Made by a program: the position numbers and the translations under genes. The notes beneath the pieces are model-generated. The model saw only the letters and a program-made list of their open reading frames with translations, ran no database searches and had not been told where the DNA came from. Of a stretch of DNA of 64,000 nucleotides, positions 1-13,900 are shown one piece after another (the first letter of the stretch is position 1; each line of letters begins with the position of its first letter). Source of the stretch: Durusdinium trenchii (taxonomy: Eukaryota > Sar > Dinophyceae > Suessiales > Symbiodiniaceae); the NCBI GenBank assembly GCA_963970005.1, contig CAXAMN010027473.1:327337-391336 (forward strand). Direction: 5' to 3'.

Positions 1-7
1 ACAGGAG

Positions 8-1882
8 ATGACACAGGAGGATGAAGGAGCGACAATAAGAATTGAAGAGCTCGAACACAAGCTACGCTTGGCGGAATCGACAGCTGAACATATCTACATG
101 AGATATCAAGAGCTTGCACAAGAGACTCATCAAGAACATTCAGAGCTTGAATCTGTGAAAGCAACGAAGGACAGAATGTCCCAAGAGCTTCAAGCAGCAA
201 TTGGACACATCCAAGAACAGAATGAATCTTCATTGGCGATCACTAGAAGATCAAAAGCCATTCAGGATGAGAACACAGCCTTCGTTGGAATAGCCGACCA
301 GATACAAGCTAGAATGATTGCGCTACAGGATGAGAATGTCAACATGCACGAGGTGATCCAACATCAGAGAGAAGAACAATGGAACAGTGAGGTCAGGGAA
401 AGACGTCTTCAACACAGTGTTCACTCATCTCAAGATCAGAGCAATCAGGAAGCTATGGTTATTGATCATCTACGAGGTCAACTAGCTATGGCACGTGGAG
501 CTGAACTCAACGCGAAAGCGGAGATGGGAGAGATGGAAGTGGGCATGAGGATGGAGATGTTTATATGCCAGACTGAAGTCTCTGCTAAAGAAATGGCAGA
601 TGCGAAGGCGAGCCACCACGAATACGAAGCAAACGTCGCAAAAGAGGTTATCGCAAAAGGAGAAATATTCAACAACGAAGTCCTAGAAAGTTCCATCCGT
701 GAACGACAACAATTGAAAGACGTCAACCTCGCTCTATCCGAAGCCAACGCACAGCTGAAAAGAGAGAATATGATGAGAGCTCCTATGTTCGGCGATGATG
801 GTGCAGAAATTCAACAGAAGATCAGAGAACTGGAGGATGCACTATTGGAAAGCCAAAAGGAGACAAAGAATGTCATTATGGAAAATGCGAAATTAAAAGC
901 AGAAGCACGAATGGCACCCATAGTCTCTCGGTACAGCAAGCGTCCTAGTTCCAGAGACCGCGGGTTACCAACCCACGCGTCCGAGGAAGATGAGGTTCGG
1001 AACGCAAAAGAGGAGGCGAAGTACTACAAGGACGGGTACGATGAAATGACAGAGAGCCGAGATGAAATGTATGAATGGTATGCCGAAACCCACAATGAGT
1101 ACGCCGAGGAAAGGGAGAAATCAATTGAGCTATCCGAGGCGAACAAATCATTGAGGGACAAGATTTCAGAAACAGAGGCATCCTCTTCATCTCATCTTGC
1201 ACCGGCAACCTCTACTGTCATGAAAGTATCGAGGAAGGAAGAATCAAAGATAAACGTTCCGTCATGGCCCAGGATCAATGATATTGGATTATGGAAGGCA
1301 AATCTCATTCAATCAATCATCATTGCGGCCAATGATTCAGATCAAGAGCCCTGGATCGACTGGATCAAAGAAGCCATGGACGATCCTGATCCGGACAAGT
1401 TTGTCGACTCAGGAGACCAAAGATTCCATTCAATCGATGCCAAACTCGGCCTAGCTCTTACCAAGGTCGTCATGGATGCGAAAGATGATGGTTCAGGTGT
1501 AGCTATGAAGTTGAGGACGAGGATCAATGCAAAAGGGAGAACATCAAGCCTTATAAAGGGAAGAGAGGTCCTAGCCCTGATCCTTATGAATTTCAAGACA
1601 ACATCAAATGTGGAAGTCTTATATACTTCAATGCACCTCTACCAACTAGAATATCAAGGAGACAAGAACTTATCGTTGTTCTTCCACACTTGGGATGAGA
1701 TTCTGGCAGGAATGAAGCCCGTTGACGTCCCGAGCGACGAAACTCTTCGGGATCTCCTATGGAGAAAGATCAGGAACTCAAATCTCATGGCATACGACAT
1801 CAGCGCCTACAATAGCATGAACGACGATGATGCCAAGAAGACATACAAACATCTACGTGATATGATCAGAAGGCACATCTAA
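8..1882 (+). CDS. Gag-like coiled-coil protein of element 1 (may extend upstream)
   Basis: 624 codons from ATG at 8 to TAA at 1880. The frame is open back to the edge of the window, so the true start may be upstream. Residues 1-400 are rich in E, K, Q, A and M and should form long coiled coils. From about residue 415 the protein becomes a folded helical region (motifs WPRINDIGLWKANL, YQLEYQGDKNLSLFFHTWDE) resembling the UBN2/copia Gag capsid region; this is by resemblance only. Its inferred role is assembly of the virus-like particle around element RNA. It is in the same reading frame as the pol frame that starts 18 bases later, so the two are separated only by one stop codon and six sense codons. 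Confidence 0.75.
   Translation: MTQEDEGATIRIEELEHKLRLAESTAEHIYMRYQELAQETHQEHSELESVKATKDRMSQELQAAIGHIQEQNESSLAITRRSKAIQDENTAFVGIADQIQARMIALQDENVNMHEVIQHQREEQWNSEVRERRLQHSVHSSQDQSNQEAMVIDHLRGQLAMARGAELNAKAEMGEMEVGMRMEMFICQTEVSAKEMADAKASHHEYEANVAKEVIAKGEIFNNEVLESSIRERQQLKDVNLALSEANAQLKRENMMRAPMFGDDGAEIQQKIRELEDALLESQKETKNVIMENAKLKAEARMAPIVSRYSKRPSSRDRGLPTHASEEDEVRNAKEEAKYYKDGYDEMTESRDEMYEWYAETHNEYAEEREKSIELSEANKSLRDKISETEASSSSHLAPATSTVMKVSRKEESKINVPSWPRINDIGLWKANLIQSIIIAANDSDQEPWIDWIKEAMDDPDPDKFVDSGDQRFHSIDAKLGLALTKVVMDAKDDGSGVAMKLRTRINAKGRTSSLIKGREVLALILMNFKTTSNVEVLYTSMHLYQLEYQGDKNLSLFFHTWDEILAGMKPVDVPSDETLRDLLWRKIRNSNLMAYDISAYNSMNDDDAKKTYKHLRDMIRRHI
1880..1882 (+). other. Single in-frame UAA between gag and pol frames
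   Basis: Both frames start at positions congruent modulo 3. After TAA at 1880 the codons CGG CAA ACT GAA GAC AGG lead straight into ATG 1901 with no further stop for 5326 codons. Copia elements usually make one Gag-Pol protein, and retroelements that use a stop here often read through it. It could equally be a single nonsense mutation in this copy. Confidence 0.8.
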
Positions 1883-1900
1883 CGGCAAACTGAAGACAGG

Positions 1901-4900
1901 ATGATCCTGGAAAAGGAGAAGGCAGTGAAGAATGTGGCCAATATCTTTCAGAATCTCAAACCAGGCGGACCTGCTCCAAAACTGAAAGCTGCACCAGCTG
2001 ATCCGAAGAAGAAACCAAAAGGGCAACAAGAACAGGTTGTCTCAGAAGACGCTGCTGCAGTGAAGCCGAAACCCAATCCCAAGAAGCATCCTGAAGACAA
2101 GAACAAAAAAGGAAAGGGGAAAGGTAAAGGTGATGGAAAGGACCGCAGCCGAAGTCCGAGTACAGACAAAAAGAAGATACCATGCAAATTCTTCGTGAAA
2201 GGTAACTGCACTATGGGGAAAGATTGCCCATTCAGTCACAAGAAACCCAGATCACCATCCAGAGGACCTTCTGTCGGAAAGAATGACAAGCCAGTATGTT
2301 GGATGTGGATTCGCGGAACTTGTGATAAAGGGAAGGATTGCAAGTTCTACCATGACCCAAAAGCCTCTCCTAAGAAAGGGATATCTGCACCAGCTGACTC
2401 AGGAGACGATAGGCCAAAGCCCAAGGCAAAACCCAAACCGAAACCTAAGGCGAAGCCTGGAGCCCCAGCCATTGGCGGTGAACTCTTCATGGACGAATCC
2501 GAAGATGAAGGGATTGCTGCATCCGCCAAGGCGAGGGAAGGAGGTGCAAAGGTATCCTTTGATGAAGAGACTTGTGAGATCATGTTGAACGAAGCGATCT
2601 ACTCAGTCAGGGACAAATGGAAGGTAGTAGAAAAGAAACCTCTACGTCCGGACATCAAACGATATGATGAGAAAGAGCTCACCTGCTACACGAGGAAAGA
2701 GCAAATCAGATTTGAAGAAAAGGTCGCAGAGGCGAGAGGCATACTGATGGTCCCCTACACTGAAATCAAGAGGGTCCGAATACCAGTTGGACCAAAGGGT
2801 GACCTATCGGTCACTATGTCTTTTGACGAAGATGACGGCCTAGTTTTCCATCATAAAGTCATTCCTCATGTATGCGAGGGAAAGAAAGATCATGCAGACA
2901 CAAAGACATTGTCTATTCCAGCCAAAGGGTCAAGAACAAAGTTCATCATGGACACAGGATGTGGGTATGATTTGATATCGAAAGGCAGAGCCAAGAAATT
3001 AGGTCTGGAAGTGAGAGAAAGCGACCAATCAATGTCATTCTATACCGCAAATGGAGTGACATCCACAAAGGGAGTCGCCGACATTCATTTCGACGAATTT
3101 GACTCTACCTACTCCCCATTCGTCTTAGATGAGTCTCCTTCAGTACTGTCTGTTGGAAAGAAATGCATGGAGGAAGGATACACATTCATATGGCCAGCCT
3201 GCGGCAACCCGTACATGGTTTCCCCGAACTACAAGAAAATCATGTTAGAAGTAGAGGGAAACATCCCATATATTGTCAAGGGCAGTGACTTCTGTACTCC
3301 CACCGACGATACAAGGGCGGAGATGATCGCAAGGTTCACCCTAGGAGAAGATGAAGCCGATTACCAATCGACTTTCATCAACTGTGATGTGGATCCTCAA
3401 GGAATCATGTGTGATAATGACGACCTTCCTGTGATTGAACCTCCAAAAGTCAAAAGACGAAAGAGGAATAAGAAGTTCAAGGCATCTCCTGGAGAAGAAG
3501 ATGAGGTAGAATCGGATGTCGCCGGAGACAGTGAACCAGAAGCTGACGATGATGATGCAGACGACATCGAGGTGGATGTTATTGACGGTGCAAGTAGAAT
3601 GGTGAGAAGAGGAACTCTGAAAGCAGATGCCAGGAAAATCGAGCATCTACTCACACATCGTTACAAGAACCCCTACTGTGAGTCATGCATCAGAGCAAAG
3701 ATGAAACACTTCAAGACGCATCGGGGAGCGTTCAAGAGAAAGCTCAAAGCTTTTGGAGACCTGGTTACCTTTGATTTTGTCGATACAAGGAACATCCTTG
3801 ATCAAGGGATCAGTACTGATCGAGAGATCTTCGTCATTCGTGACAGGTACACAGGCGTCATATGGGCCTATCCGTCGAAAGAGAAGTTTACCAAGGACGT
3901 GATCAATGCAATAAACCACTTCAAGGGATTGAAGAAGATCAAGATTGCTTATGCCGACAAAGCCCCAGAGTTTGAGACGGCTATGAAACAGCTGAAGATC
4001 CCATTCGATCACTCTCTACCGAATCATCCTCAAAACAATTCTCTGGCGGAGAGGAACAATCAGTTCATTATGATGACAACCGCAACTTGTCTCTTGGAAG
4101 CGGGGTTACCACCATGTTTCTGGAGCTATGCAGTAGAATGCGTCAGCCATCTTTTGAACATTGAGGAAGGAGAGGATGGAGTGAGCCCTTGGTACAAGCT
4201 ACATGGGAAAGAGTTCCATGGAGAGAAGATTCCCTTTGGTGCAAAGGTCTTCTTCATGCCGAGCAGTCAAGGAAGGATTGAGCAAAAGCACAAGTTTGAT
4301 CCCAAGGGAATCCCAGGTATTTTCGCCGGATATGAGATCAAGCCCGGGATGAACTGGTCGAGACAATACAGAGTGTGGAGTCTTGAAACTTTTGCACATC
4401 AAAGCCTTGCGTTTGATGCCAATCGCCCTATCAGAAAGCTACTCACACCACAGCTCACAGAGACCCTGGTATTCCTCGCTCCCATCGAATTCCCATTGAA
4501 GGAAGGATACGAGAAGATCAACAACACGTTGGAAGGCATGAAGATCCGTGACAGGAGAGATGGAGAGCCAGAGGTCGGAGATCCTAGTCAAATGATTGAC
4601 TATGGAGAATATGAACCAACTGAGCCCGGTATGGATTTTGAGGAGCTTGCGGAAAGGGAGATTAGGGATGAGGACGACGAAGAAGCCATTGGAGATCATG
4701 AAGCAGATGATGAAGAACGAGATGATCCCGGTGATGATGATGATCCAAAACCTGATGGCGGTCACTCCAAAATATTGTCCAAAACTGCCAAGGCGAAGGT
4801 ACCACCTTCGACCAGCAGGGAAGATCACCCGCCAGTTGGAGATCCTTCAATGGATCACATGTCCATGGGAAAAGCAAGCGATGGTATCATCTACTTGAAT

Positions 4901-7900
4901 GATGATGGTGAAACCGTGAAATTGGACAGGAAAGGGAATCCATATAAGGTTGGATCAGATGGAAGAAGGTTCTTCAGATCATCACCAAGACCAAGATCAA
5001 AATATACTCCAGAAGAATGGAAAGCGTTATCTCTATCTGATAGAGCCATCGCTGAGAAGAAAGAAGCTCTCGAGAAAGAAAAGATGAAAGAGAGAGAGAG
5101 TAAAGGTGCGGGATCCAGCAAGGACAAAAGGAAGAAGAAAAAGAAGGAGGACAAGGATGATGATCCTAAGGATATATCGCCCAACATCTTCATCGGTCTG
5201 AAGAAAGATCGGACGTCGACCACCGATGACGATGACATGGGGGGCCATAGTCCGTCTTCGGCATCTACGCTTTCCACAGAACTCCCAAGCGACGACGATT
5301 ACTTAGTCGAATGGGAGGAATGGACGAGTGTGGAGAATGGGTTCGGCCCACGTGCTACTTGGGATCCACTAAATATCATTGATGTCAACAGTGGAGAAAT
5401 CCTCAACGATATGGCAGTAGCATATGCAATGCCAACGGAATCCAATAGATGCACGACCGAAGATTTCACAAAGAACTTGAAGGATCATCACTTGTCATTT
5501 CCGTCAATGCCGTGCATCAACTCGATCTCCAAACATCGAGAAAGATACACATATGCCGACGCAACGAACCCGATGAGTGCTTATCGGAACCTGTTCAATG
5601 CAGCAGTCTCCAGACCTGTTAGTCGAGCAGAAATGTTGAAGAATCCCAAGGCTAAAGCCTCAATGAGAAAAGAATGGTTGGGACTTCACGAGCAAGGAGT
5701 GTTCGACTTCTCTGTAATTCGAGAATATCACAACGTAAAACAAGAAGCGCTCACTCTGAAGCAGGTCGTGCACTTTGCAAGGGTCCATGGCATCATTGTG
5801 GAAAAGAACTACCAGTTGCCAATGAGTGATGAGAGACGAAAATTTAAGGGAAGAGGAGTATTGCTAGGAAACAAAGTGAAGAATCAGAATTGGGAAGCAG
5901 CTTTCTTTCAGGACTTGGGCAATTCACCAGCATCCTTTGAATCTTCTAGATGGGCAGATTTCTATGGATGTGTTCCCGGACATTCGGTCAAGCTCGCTGA
6001 TGCGATTCAGGCATACATTCAGGCTTCTCTTACGGGACCGCCCTGTTGGGTCGAGTTACCGTCAGACGCGTGGCCAGATGATGTTGATGTATCAAAGTAT
6101 CATCGACCAGTGGTACGCCTCCTCAAAGCCTTGTATGGACATCCGGACGCAGGTACAATGTGGGAGAAGCACTGCGATACGCAGGTGCGCCAACTTGGCT
6201 TCAAGCCAATTGGTGATGAATGGCCATCAATGTATTTTCATGAAGGCCTGAAACTTCTTCTCGTTATATATGTGGACGACCTGAAACTTGCCGGACCAAC
6301 CGAGAACATGACCAAAGGATGGTCTATGCTACGAACGAAACTCAGGATTGAGCCCGAGACTGATCTTGGACTTTATCTCGGCTGCATGCTCACACGAGGA
6401 GAGTCCAAACTCCACGATGGAACAGTAGTCAACACCGTCTCATACAACATGGAAGGATTGTTGAAACTGTCCGTCGAGAAGTATTTAGACATTGTCGGTC
6501 ATGATACAAAATTGAAAAAGGTCACGACACCAAGCGTCCCAGAAGAAACCAAATCTCACCCCGCACGAGCACCCGCTCCAGGGAAAGAGGCCGTTACGTG
6601 TCCATGGTGTGCCAACACCTTTGACCCCAAGTATTCTGGTAAGTTGCACTCCAAGTCCGAACCTGACGTCACTCCGGACGATGGAAACCGTGGCTCTTTG
6701 GCGCCACATGCAGCGAGTATACTCATGAAGTTGCTGTATGCTGCCAGAATTGCTCGATTCGATCTATTGAGATCAATCAACATGCTGGCCAGGAATGTAA
6801 ATAAATGGACCAGCAATGATGATGCTCGTTTGCATCATCTCATGTGCTATGTCAACAGCACTTTAGACAAGCGCATGATTGGATGGGTTGGCGATCCGAT
6901 CGCAACTCTCTCAGTCGGAATCTTCGCTGATGCTGATTTTGCTGGTTGCGGTGAGACCCTTCGTTCCACGTCGGGCTCTCACATGCACGTACAAGGTAAG
7001 CATACACGATTTCCCATTGCTGGGGGGAGCAAGCGTCAAGGATGTATCAGCCATTCAACACCTGAAGCAGAAATAGTCGCGGCAGATTCCACTCTCCGCA
7101 ACTTTGGGATACCCTCCATCGGCCTCTGGCAAACGCTCTCGGGCAAAGCTCCTGAAATATTGTTCCATGATGACAATCAAGGTATGATTGGAGTCGCCAG
7201 AACCGGGAAGAATCCCACCATGCGTCATCTTGAACGCACTCATGGGATATCCATTGTCTCATTGCATGAACATTTTCAACAGGACCATTTCGTGCTGCTC
7301 TACGAGATCTCCCACAAGATGTGTGCTGATATCCATACAAAGGCCTTTCGGACTCCACTTGCGTGGCGCCGGGCTTGTATGTTGATCAACCTTCTTGACC
7401 CAGAGGATTTGAGCTCTAAAGAGTTGGCTGACATGGTCTCTCCATCGGTCGATCATAAGAAAATCGATCATCAAATCTTTCAGACTAAGACGGATGACAT
7501 TCCTAATTTCCCATACACTCAGACTCCGGTCTTACCTCGTGCAGTCTTTGTCAAAGGAATGACAGGAAAAGAAGGTGTCCAGGATCTCCCCAATGGAGAT
7601 TGCATCTATGTCGTCAAAGTCCCAGTCTATTATCGTCGCTTCCCACCGGGTCGCTACATACCGTCAGACACTTGTCGGAGTACATGGGTCCTTGTTAATG
7701 GTTCCTGGAATTGTGTGGAACGAGAAGCTACGCCACTGCAGCAAGCTTTGCGCTTTGACCATTGGGTCGAACGTGCATGCTTCCTGTATCATGCCTCCAA
7801 GGCATCCTCATCTCCAGAGGCGGGCGCATGCTTATCTCAATCTCCGTTCCTGGCCTTAGCCAATGTTCCTTGGACTCCTGACGCTGTGCTACAGTTTTCT

Positions 7901-10900
7901 ATTGCATCCTTGTCGACTGATCCAGCATTGCTCCAGTCACAAGAGGTTCCTCTCAACAATTGTCATCCTGCCACCCTTCGTGTGATCAACACGCTTCTAC
8001 GTCTTGTTCATGGGGGGAGTGGGGGGCAGGACGGTGCATCAATTCGCGCTTTCGGTGCGGTGCAAGACCATTTTGTGCGCCTGGATTCGAAGGGGAGAAA
8101 CCCAAAAACAAATAAAAATTACCGAGATGAATGGCGACGCGATGGCGACACACTCACCCGAGTGCATAATGTGCCGAGAACACAAGAGTTTGTCCCTAGT
8201 GAAGACTCACATTGTCCTGTCCGGCTGTCGGATTTGTCTGATTATCGTAGGACTGAGAAGTACTACAAGAGCGGTAAGGACATAAAAGTTGATTCCTGGC
8301 GTTTCAAGGGTAATTCCGTAGGTAAGGACGATCCATGGATAGGAAGTACGACATTCCTGATCGTTTCCAACGGTCACGGACACAGCCCACAACATGAAAC
8401 GACAGACAACAGCAATAACAAACAAAAGGGCAATGTCACGGCGATTGCAACAGGCATACAAGCGTGGGGGATGAACACCATTACCCACGAGCACATGTTC
8501 ATTGCACAAACAGCAAAATATGTTGCAAGTGACACTCCTCCGGGAAGAAAACCCGTGTTGCATTTGGTCTTACAAAGGAGATCAGGACGGTCACACAAAT
8601 ACCAATTCGAACTCCATCAGCAAGACGTCAAGGGTCCTCAAGATATCTTTGATAGGTGCATCATGCTACAAGAGCTCGAAAGAAATGTCCCATGTTTAGT
8701 CCTCATGTTTGCTGAAGAACAGAATTGGTTTACCTTTCTCCAGACTTGTTTGAAGAAGCAGTTCATGAACATCGTGACTATCACAGAGGACGACGATGCC
8801 TGCTCTGCTTATGGCATCAATAAAGTGAAAGCTTGTGTCCGGTCCAGTCTTGATTGTGTCTTCTTTGCGGGTCCTTGCACTGGTGGTTCTGCATGGAATC
8901 GCTTGAATAGGACTGTAAGTATAAAGGCCGAGATGCAGATTGAGAAACACCAAGAGTTGTATTGGTCGTTGTGGAATTGCTTTGCCAATGCACTTGACCA
9001 TGTATTCGCAATAGGAGCATGTGCGCTTACTGAGCTACCTAAAAGTTGCGAGTATTGGAGAGATGATAGAATGACAACTCTGATAGAAGGCACGGAATCA
9101 CACGTACATGACTTCGACGGATGTATGTATGGCCTCGCAACTCATTATGGTCATAGAGATATACCCATTAAGAAGCCGTGGAGGATTGTGTCGTGGGGGG
9201 TGCAGTTTCAAAATTTGATGAAGAAGTGTGATCATAAACATCAGCATGCACCTTGTGCCGGAAGAGAAACGAGAGTAACTCAATTGTATACTCTTAGAAT
9301 TGCGCAGCATATGATAGAGACTTTGAACAAACGTGCATTGTCATTGTGGAAGAAGCAGCATGTGGCCAGCCGTGCTCCTGTGCTTTACGATTGGTCGCGA
9401 TCGCCGCATCCTTCCATGTCAAACGGTAACCCATGTTCAGAAGTCAATATCAATAAAAGATTTGACAAGATCATTCAGTCTGTTCACGACTCTAAGAAGA
9501 AGAAACTCACTTGTGAAAACAAACATGACACTCATGATTCATGCGCCAGTGTCATTACCTTTCACAATCATCTTGAGCAATACTTTGAGATCAACCAAGC
9601 TAACCATTTTGGTGCCGGTGTGATCCAGCGATTTGCCAAGAAGAAGTTCGCCGAGTTCCATCCAATCACTGGTGGGCTGTCACCGACAACCCTACCACAA
9701 AGAGGGAACTCATTAGCATTCGTGAGCCATTTCTGGAGATTGACAACACCCCTACATCGTGGAGATTGTGTATTCAGCATGTTCCGTTCTACTGCTTATG
9801 GGATCACAGGGAGGAACATGGCCTCAGCCAAGAAGCTGAAAGAACACCTCCATATATTGAATAGCAGACGAGGGGAGAGTCCAACACTTGTTCCTGGACG
9901 GTTCGTCGAGGACATGGATCCAGGACAAGCTCTACAACTGGCAGAGAAGTGGATGGAGAGAGGGGTACCACCCATCTACTCTATCAGCGCTTGTTATTGT
10001 GCCGTTGAAGCCAAGGGTGGAGCCATCCAAGAGCGCCTCGTGAGATCCCTCAGAGTGTTGCTCAGCAAGTATGACCCAGAGACGGACGATGGCACGGAGG
10101 TAGCAAGGGTATTCTTTGCTGGAATAAAGAGGGTGATCGGCATCGTCAAGAATCAAGAGCGAATGGTACGACCAGAACACCTACCTCTTGGGCCGCCACC
10201 TCCTCCTAATCCGGATCACTTTCCCTATGAGGCGTTTGCATCCAATGATGTTTGGGACAGGTTGGAATTATTTGCAGACAATCTCTCAGCTTTATTCATG
10301 CCGGAACCCTTCAACCAAGAAGCACCAGTCAAAGGGATGTTGGCAGATCTGAATGACAAGGTCGCCAGACGAGGCATGAAAGGTATCAATTCCACTGCGA
10401 TGTCAAAAGATTCACTTCTAGACATCACGAGGGACGGGTACTTCTATGATTCCATGAATGATCTACATCACAGGATACCCATTGAAGGTCGTAGCAGCAA
10501 CTACATGGCAATGACCGGCGAACATTGGGAACGCAGCTGCAGATACATCAGCTTGGCAGGTGCGTCATTGGGATTTGCATTGAGGTTTCACAACAAGAAT
10601 CATCCCGAAGATCTCACATCTTTGACTGACCTCATTCAGATCATTGCAAAAGGGCAATCGGGAGGAACCTTGGAAAGATGTGCCGCAATCAACAATTTCC
10701 AGTGCATCCAAGCGTTGTATCGATGCATTCATAGGCATGTCATTGAGCAATCTGCCATTTCCCTCAGACCCGAAGCGAATGCGCAGATGCTCGCTGCATT
10801 CCAGCATTTGAAGGAATGGTTTCCAGAGGTGAAACCGGATGTGTGGACAGCAGGTTACAATGTTCTTGGTGCTGAACTAGGAGCCCATCGAGATCTTCTC

Positions 10901-13900
10901 GCTAGGGACACATCGATCAGTATCTTGAATCAATACATTGCAGAGCTCCATTTATCCGAAGCCAACCTGGATAAAGAACCAAATCTGGAGACCTTGGGCA
11001 AGCCAAAGGAGAAGATCTACTTGACCTTCGAGAATCCCTCAATCGGGCCACCCAATCTGAAAGATTTCAGTGCGGTGGAACCTCAATGGTTGTGTCAATT
11101 TCGGATCCATCATGCCAGGAACAAAGGGCTTAGTCAGGATGAAATCACTAAACAGATGAGGGAGGAAGCAAGAAGGGCAAGAGATCAAAGTGGAGCACCA
11201 AGGAATCGTGATGACTATACCCAGACTTTTGGAGGAAAAGGAAGTTCGGTACCACCGGGCGGTCCTTACACTTCATCTAGTTCAGGTCCTAGACCACCTT
11301 GGGAAAGGAACAATGAACAATGGGATCCTTGGTCATCCGATGTACCTCATGGAGCGTATGATGTTCCACGACCTCCACCGAAAGCTCCGCCAAAGTGCAA
11401 ACCCATGCCGAGGCCGAAACAGCCTGCACAGCCAAAAGAATGGTTTGTCACGCTTCCTCCTGAAGGTGTGACGATTATCGGGTGCAACGGTATGGACTAT
11501 CTTGGCAAACCCATCATATTCAATCTCTGGACTTATCGAAGCAGTACCACTGCTTACGCTACAGCTCCGTTTGCTGGTCCTCGTACAGCCGAGCCAGGAA
11601 GAGATTGGAGACAATATGTGAGAAGGCTCACATATTACGTCGGGGTGACTTTGGGTGGAAATTATAGATCGAGTTCATCAATGGGGCTTCAACCTCTCAC
11701 CGATTCTCATTTGAGGACAAAAGTGAACGAGAGCGATGGTTTTTGGACGAAGCTCTATGTTGAGATGGTTGAAGAGTTCGATCTGACAAGTTGTTTTCAG
11801 TATCCCTCAGCAAGGGCCATGGTACTTATCTTGAAGCTGATCGACGTGCCAGAGAAGGCCGCATATCTCATCAAGTCCCTTTCATCCAAAGTTGGGTGCC
11901 ATACCGAGGAGAAGGACAAGGTGATGATTGACGGGGATACAGGAGTCATGGATGTTGATCATTTGAGTGGCCAAATTAGAGGAGTCGGTACCGGACATAC
12001 CATTCTTGTGACAGACCTTGACTATGCGACTAGAGCAAATTCGTCAAAGAAAGTCACGACGATGCAGTACGGTATCCGAACCGAGATGGCATTCGAAAAT
12101 TGCTGTGTATTCCAAGTCAAGGGAGAAAGGCACCAAGACATCCTGGATATGCTTGATGGTGTAGTCGATTTCTTGGAAGAACATGGACAAGATCAGGGGG
12201 ACGGTACAACCGTCCACATCTGGCTGTGTCTTCATTGTATGTTTCCGAACGGCAGCACACTGAGGTTGACCGAGGCGACATTCAAAGAGTTCTCAAGGAA
12301 GTTGGCTGAGAAGGTCCACTCGATCGGACAGCTCCTGACTACTCCAGTATTAGTGAACATCCAGCCAGATTCAAAGTTCTTCGGGCCAGCAAGATATGAT
12401 CACAGTCACATTGTCACCGACATTGTAGACCAAGTGAGACGAAGTGGTGCCTTGGCTACCAAATCGTCACGTGCCTGGAAAGCTATGTACTCAGTTGCAG
12501 GTGCTCCCAGTGCGAGCTATATCACAGGCGGCGACAAGAACAAGATTTGGGCTGTGATGGAGAAGCAACTCACGAGAGAAAGGGTCATCCTACTGTGTTC
12601 AATGAATAAAGTTCATGTCAGTGCCTTGAACAACATGGCAGAGGACGAGATCCAGGTCCCAATTTCTCAGGACAACTTCGACAGGTACTTGAACGTTGCT
12701 ATGTCGGCAAGCGATGGGCAACCGAAGAAGACCAGCACGAAACATACTGTTGGTGGGAGTTTCAGTCAAGGTACCGAATGGAGGGACATCAGATTCGTTC
12801 TGAAAGATCCGGAGCCTGAGGAGGACAGGATGGAATATTGGATGACGGGAAATCGGAAAGATGAGAGTTGTAAAACCACTGCAGATGCCGCACCATATCT
12901 TTGTGAAGATTGCAACAAACGTGATGCATCTGAGGATTGGAACACATACAAAGACAATAGAAGCCATTGTGTGAATTGCAACTTCAACTTTTGGTGTGTT
13001 CATAGCGGCACTCCCACGATTCAACAAGAAAGAGAAAGTATTTGGGAAACTGCAGTGAGAGTTAGAGTCCTTTGGGAGAAGAATGCTGAATGGAACAGTT
13101 TGTATCCAGCGCAGAATCTCCGTGAATTCATGGTCGAGGGTGCGATGATGCTGTCCAGGAAGAATCCGCCTTGGATTCAAGGAGCATTGAAAGCTATCTC
13201 GCATCATGGTGGAATCAGAGCCCCGTCGGAACTTGTGGAACAGTACTGTACCCAAGGGAAGGGATCCACTCTTTTCGTCCACCGAGACTATGACCCAGAC
13301 AGTGAAGACTATGGCTTCCGAGCGTATATGGACTATGGGAATGTGGCGTACCACGACTACATCCAATATTTCTTCACGCATAAGGAGTACCAGGACGTCT
13401 TCTCGTTGAATGAATATAGGACTGTTACAAATTCTGAGCTTGCGGGCGATATCATGGAGTTTTGGACTGGTGTTCTCGAACTGGCCGGCATCTTCAAAGA
13501 CACGCTGTTCGGGGATTGGGCTCAGATCAATGAATGCAGAAGAGGTATAGAAATGTCTTTTCTTCACTTCTATGCAGCGAGCCGAAAATCAATCAATGAC
13601 AACACCAAGAGGAATAAACCTTCAGGGCTCCATGTTACAGCTGAAGAACGAGCCTGTATCGATGCCGTCATGTCCAGGTATGCTATCAGACCAGAGTTCA
13701 GGAGAATGGTACGACTGGCTATAGCCCCAGAGCCCAAAAGAACGTCTACGGAAGAGCCTGATGTAGAGATGAAGGATGGCGAAGCCGACCCTGCGAGTAC
13801 CACTCCAGGAGTCGAGGAGCCTGAACCACCTACGCCTGAGCTTGATCCGCAAGATTACAAGGATGGGGAGGGTCGTTCAATATCTCCGACGAAAACATGG

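Noticed and set aside
12599..13567. 322-codon open frame on the minus strand inside element 1 pol
   Set aside because: It is antisense to an intact Pol frame, shows no domain, and its composition mirrors the sense codons; a shadow of the sense frame.
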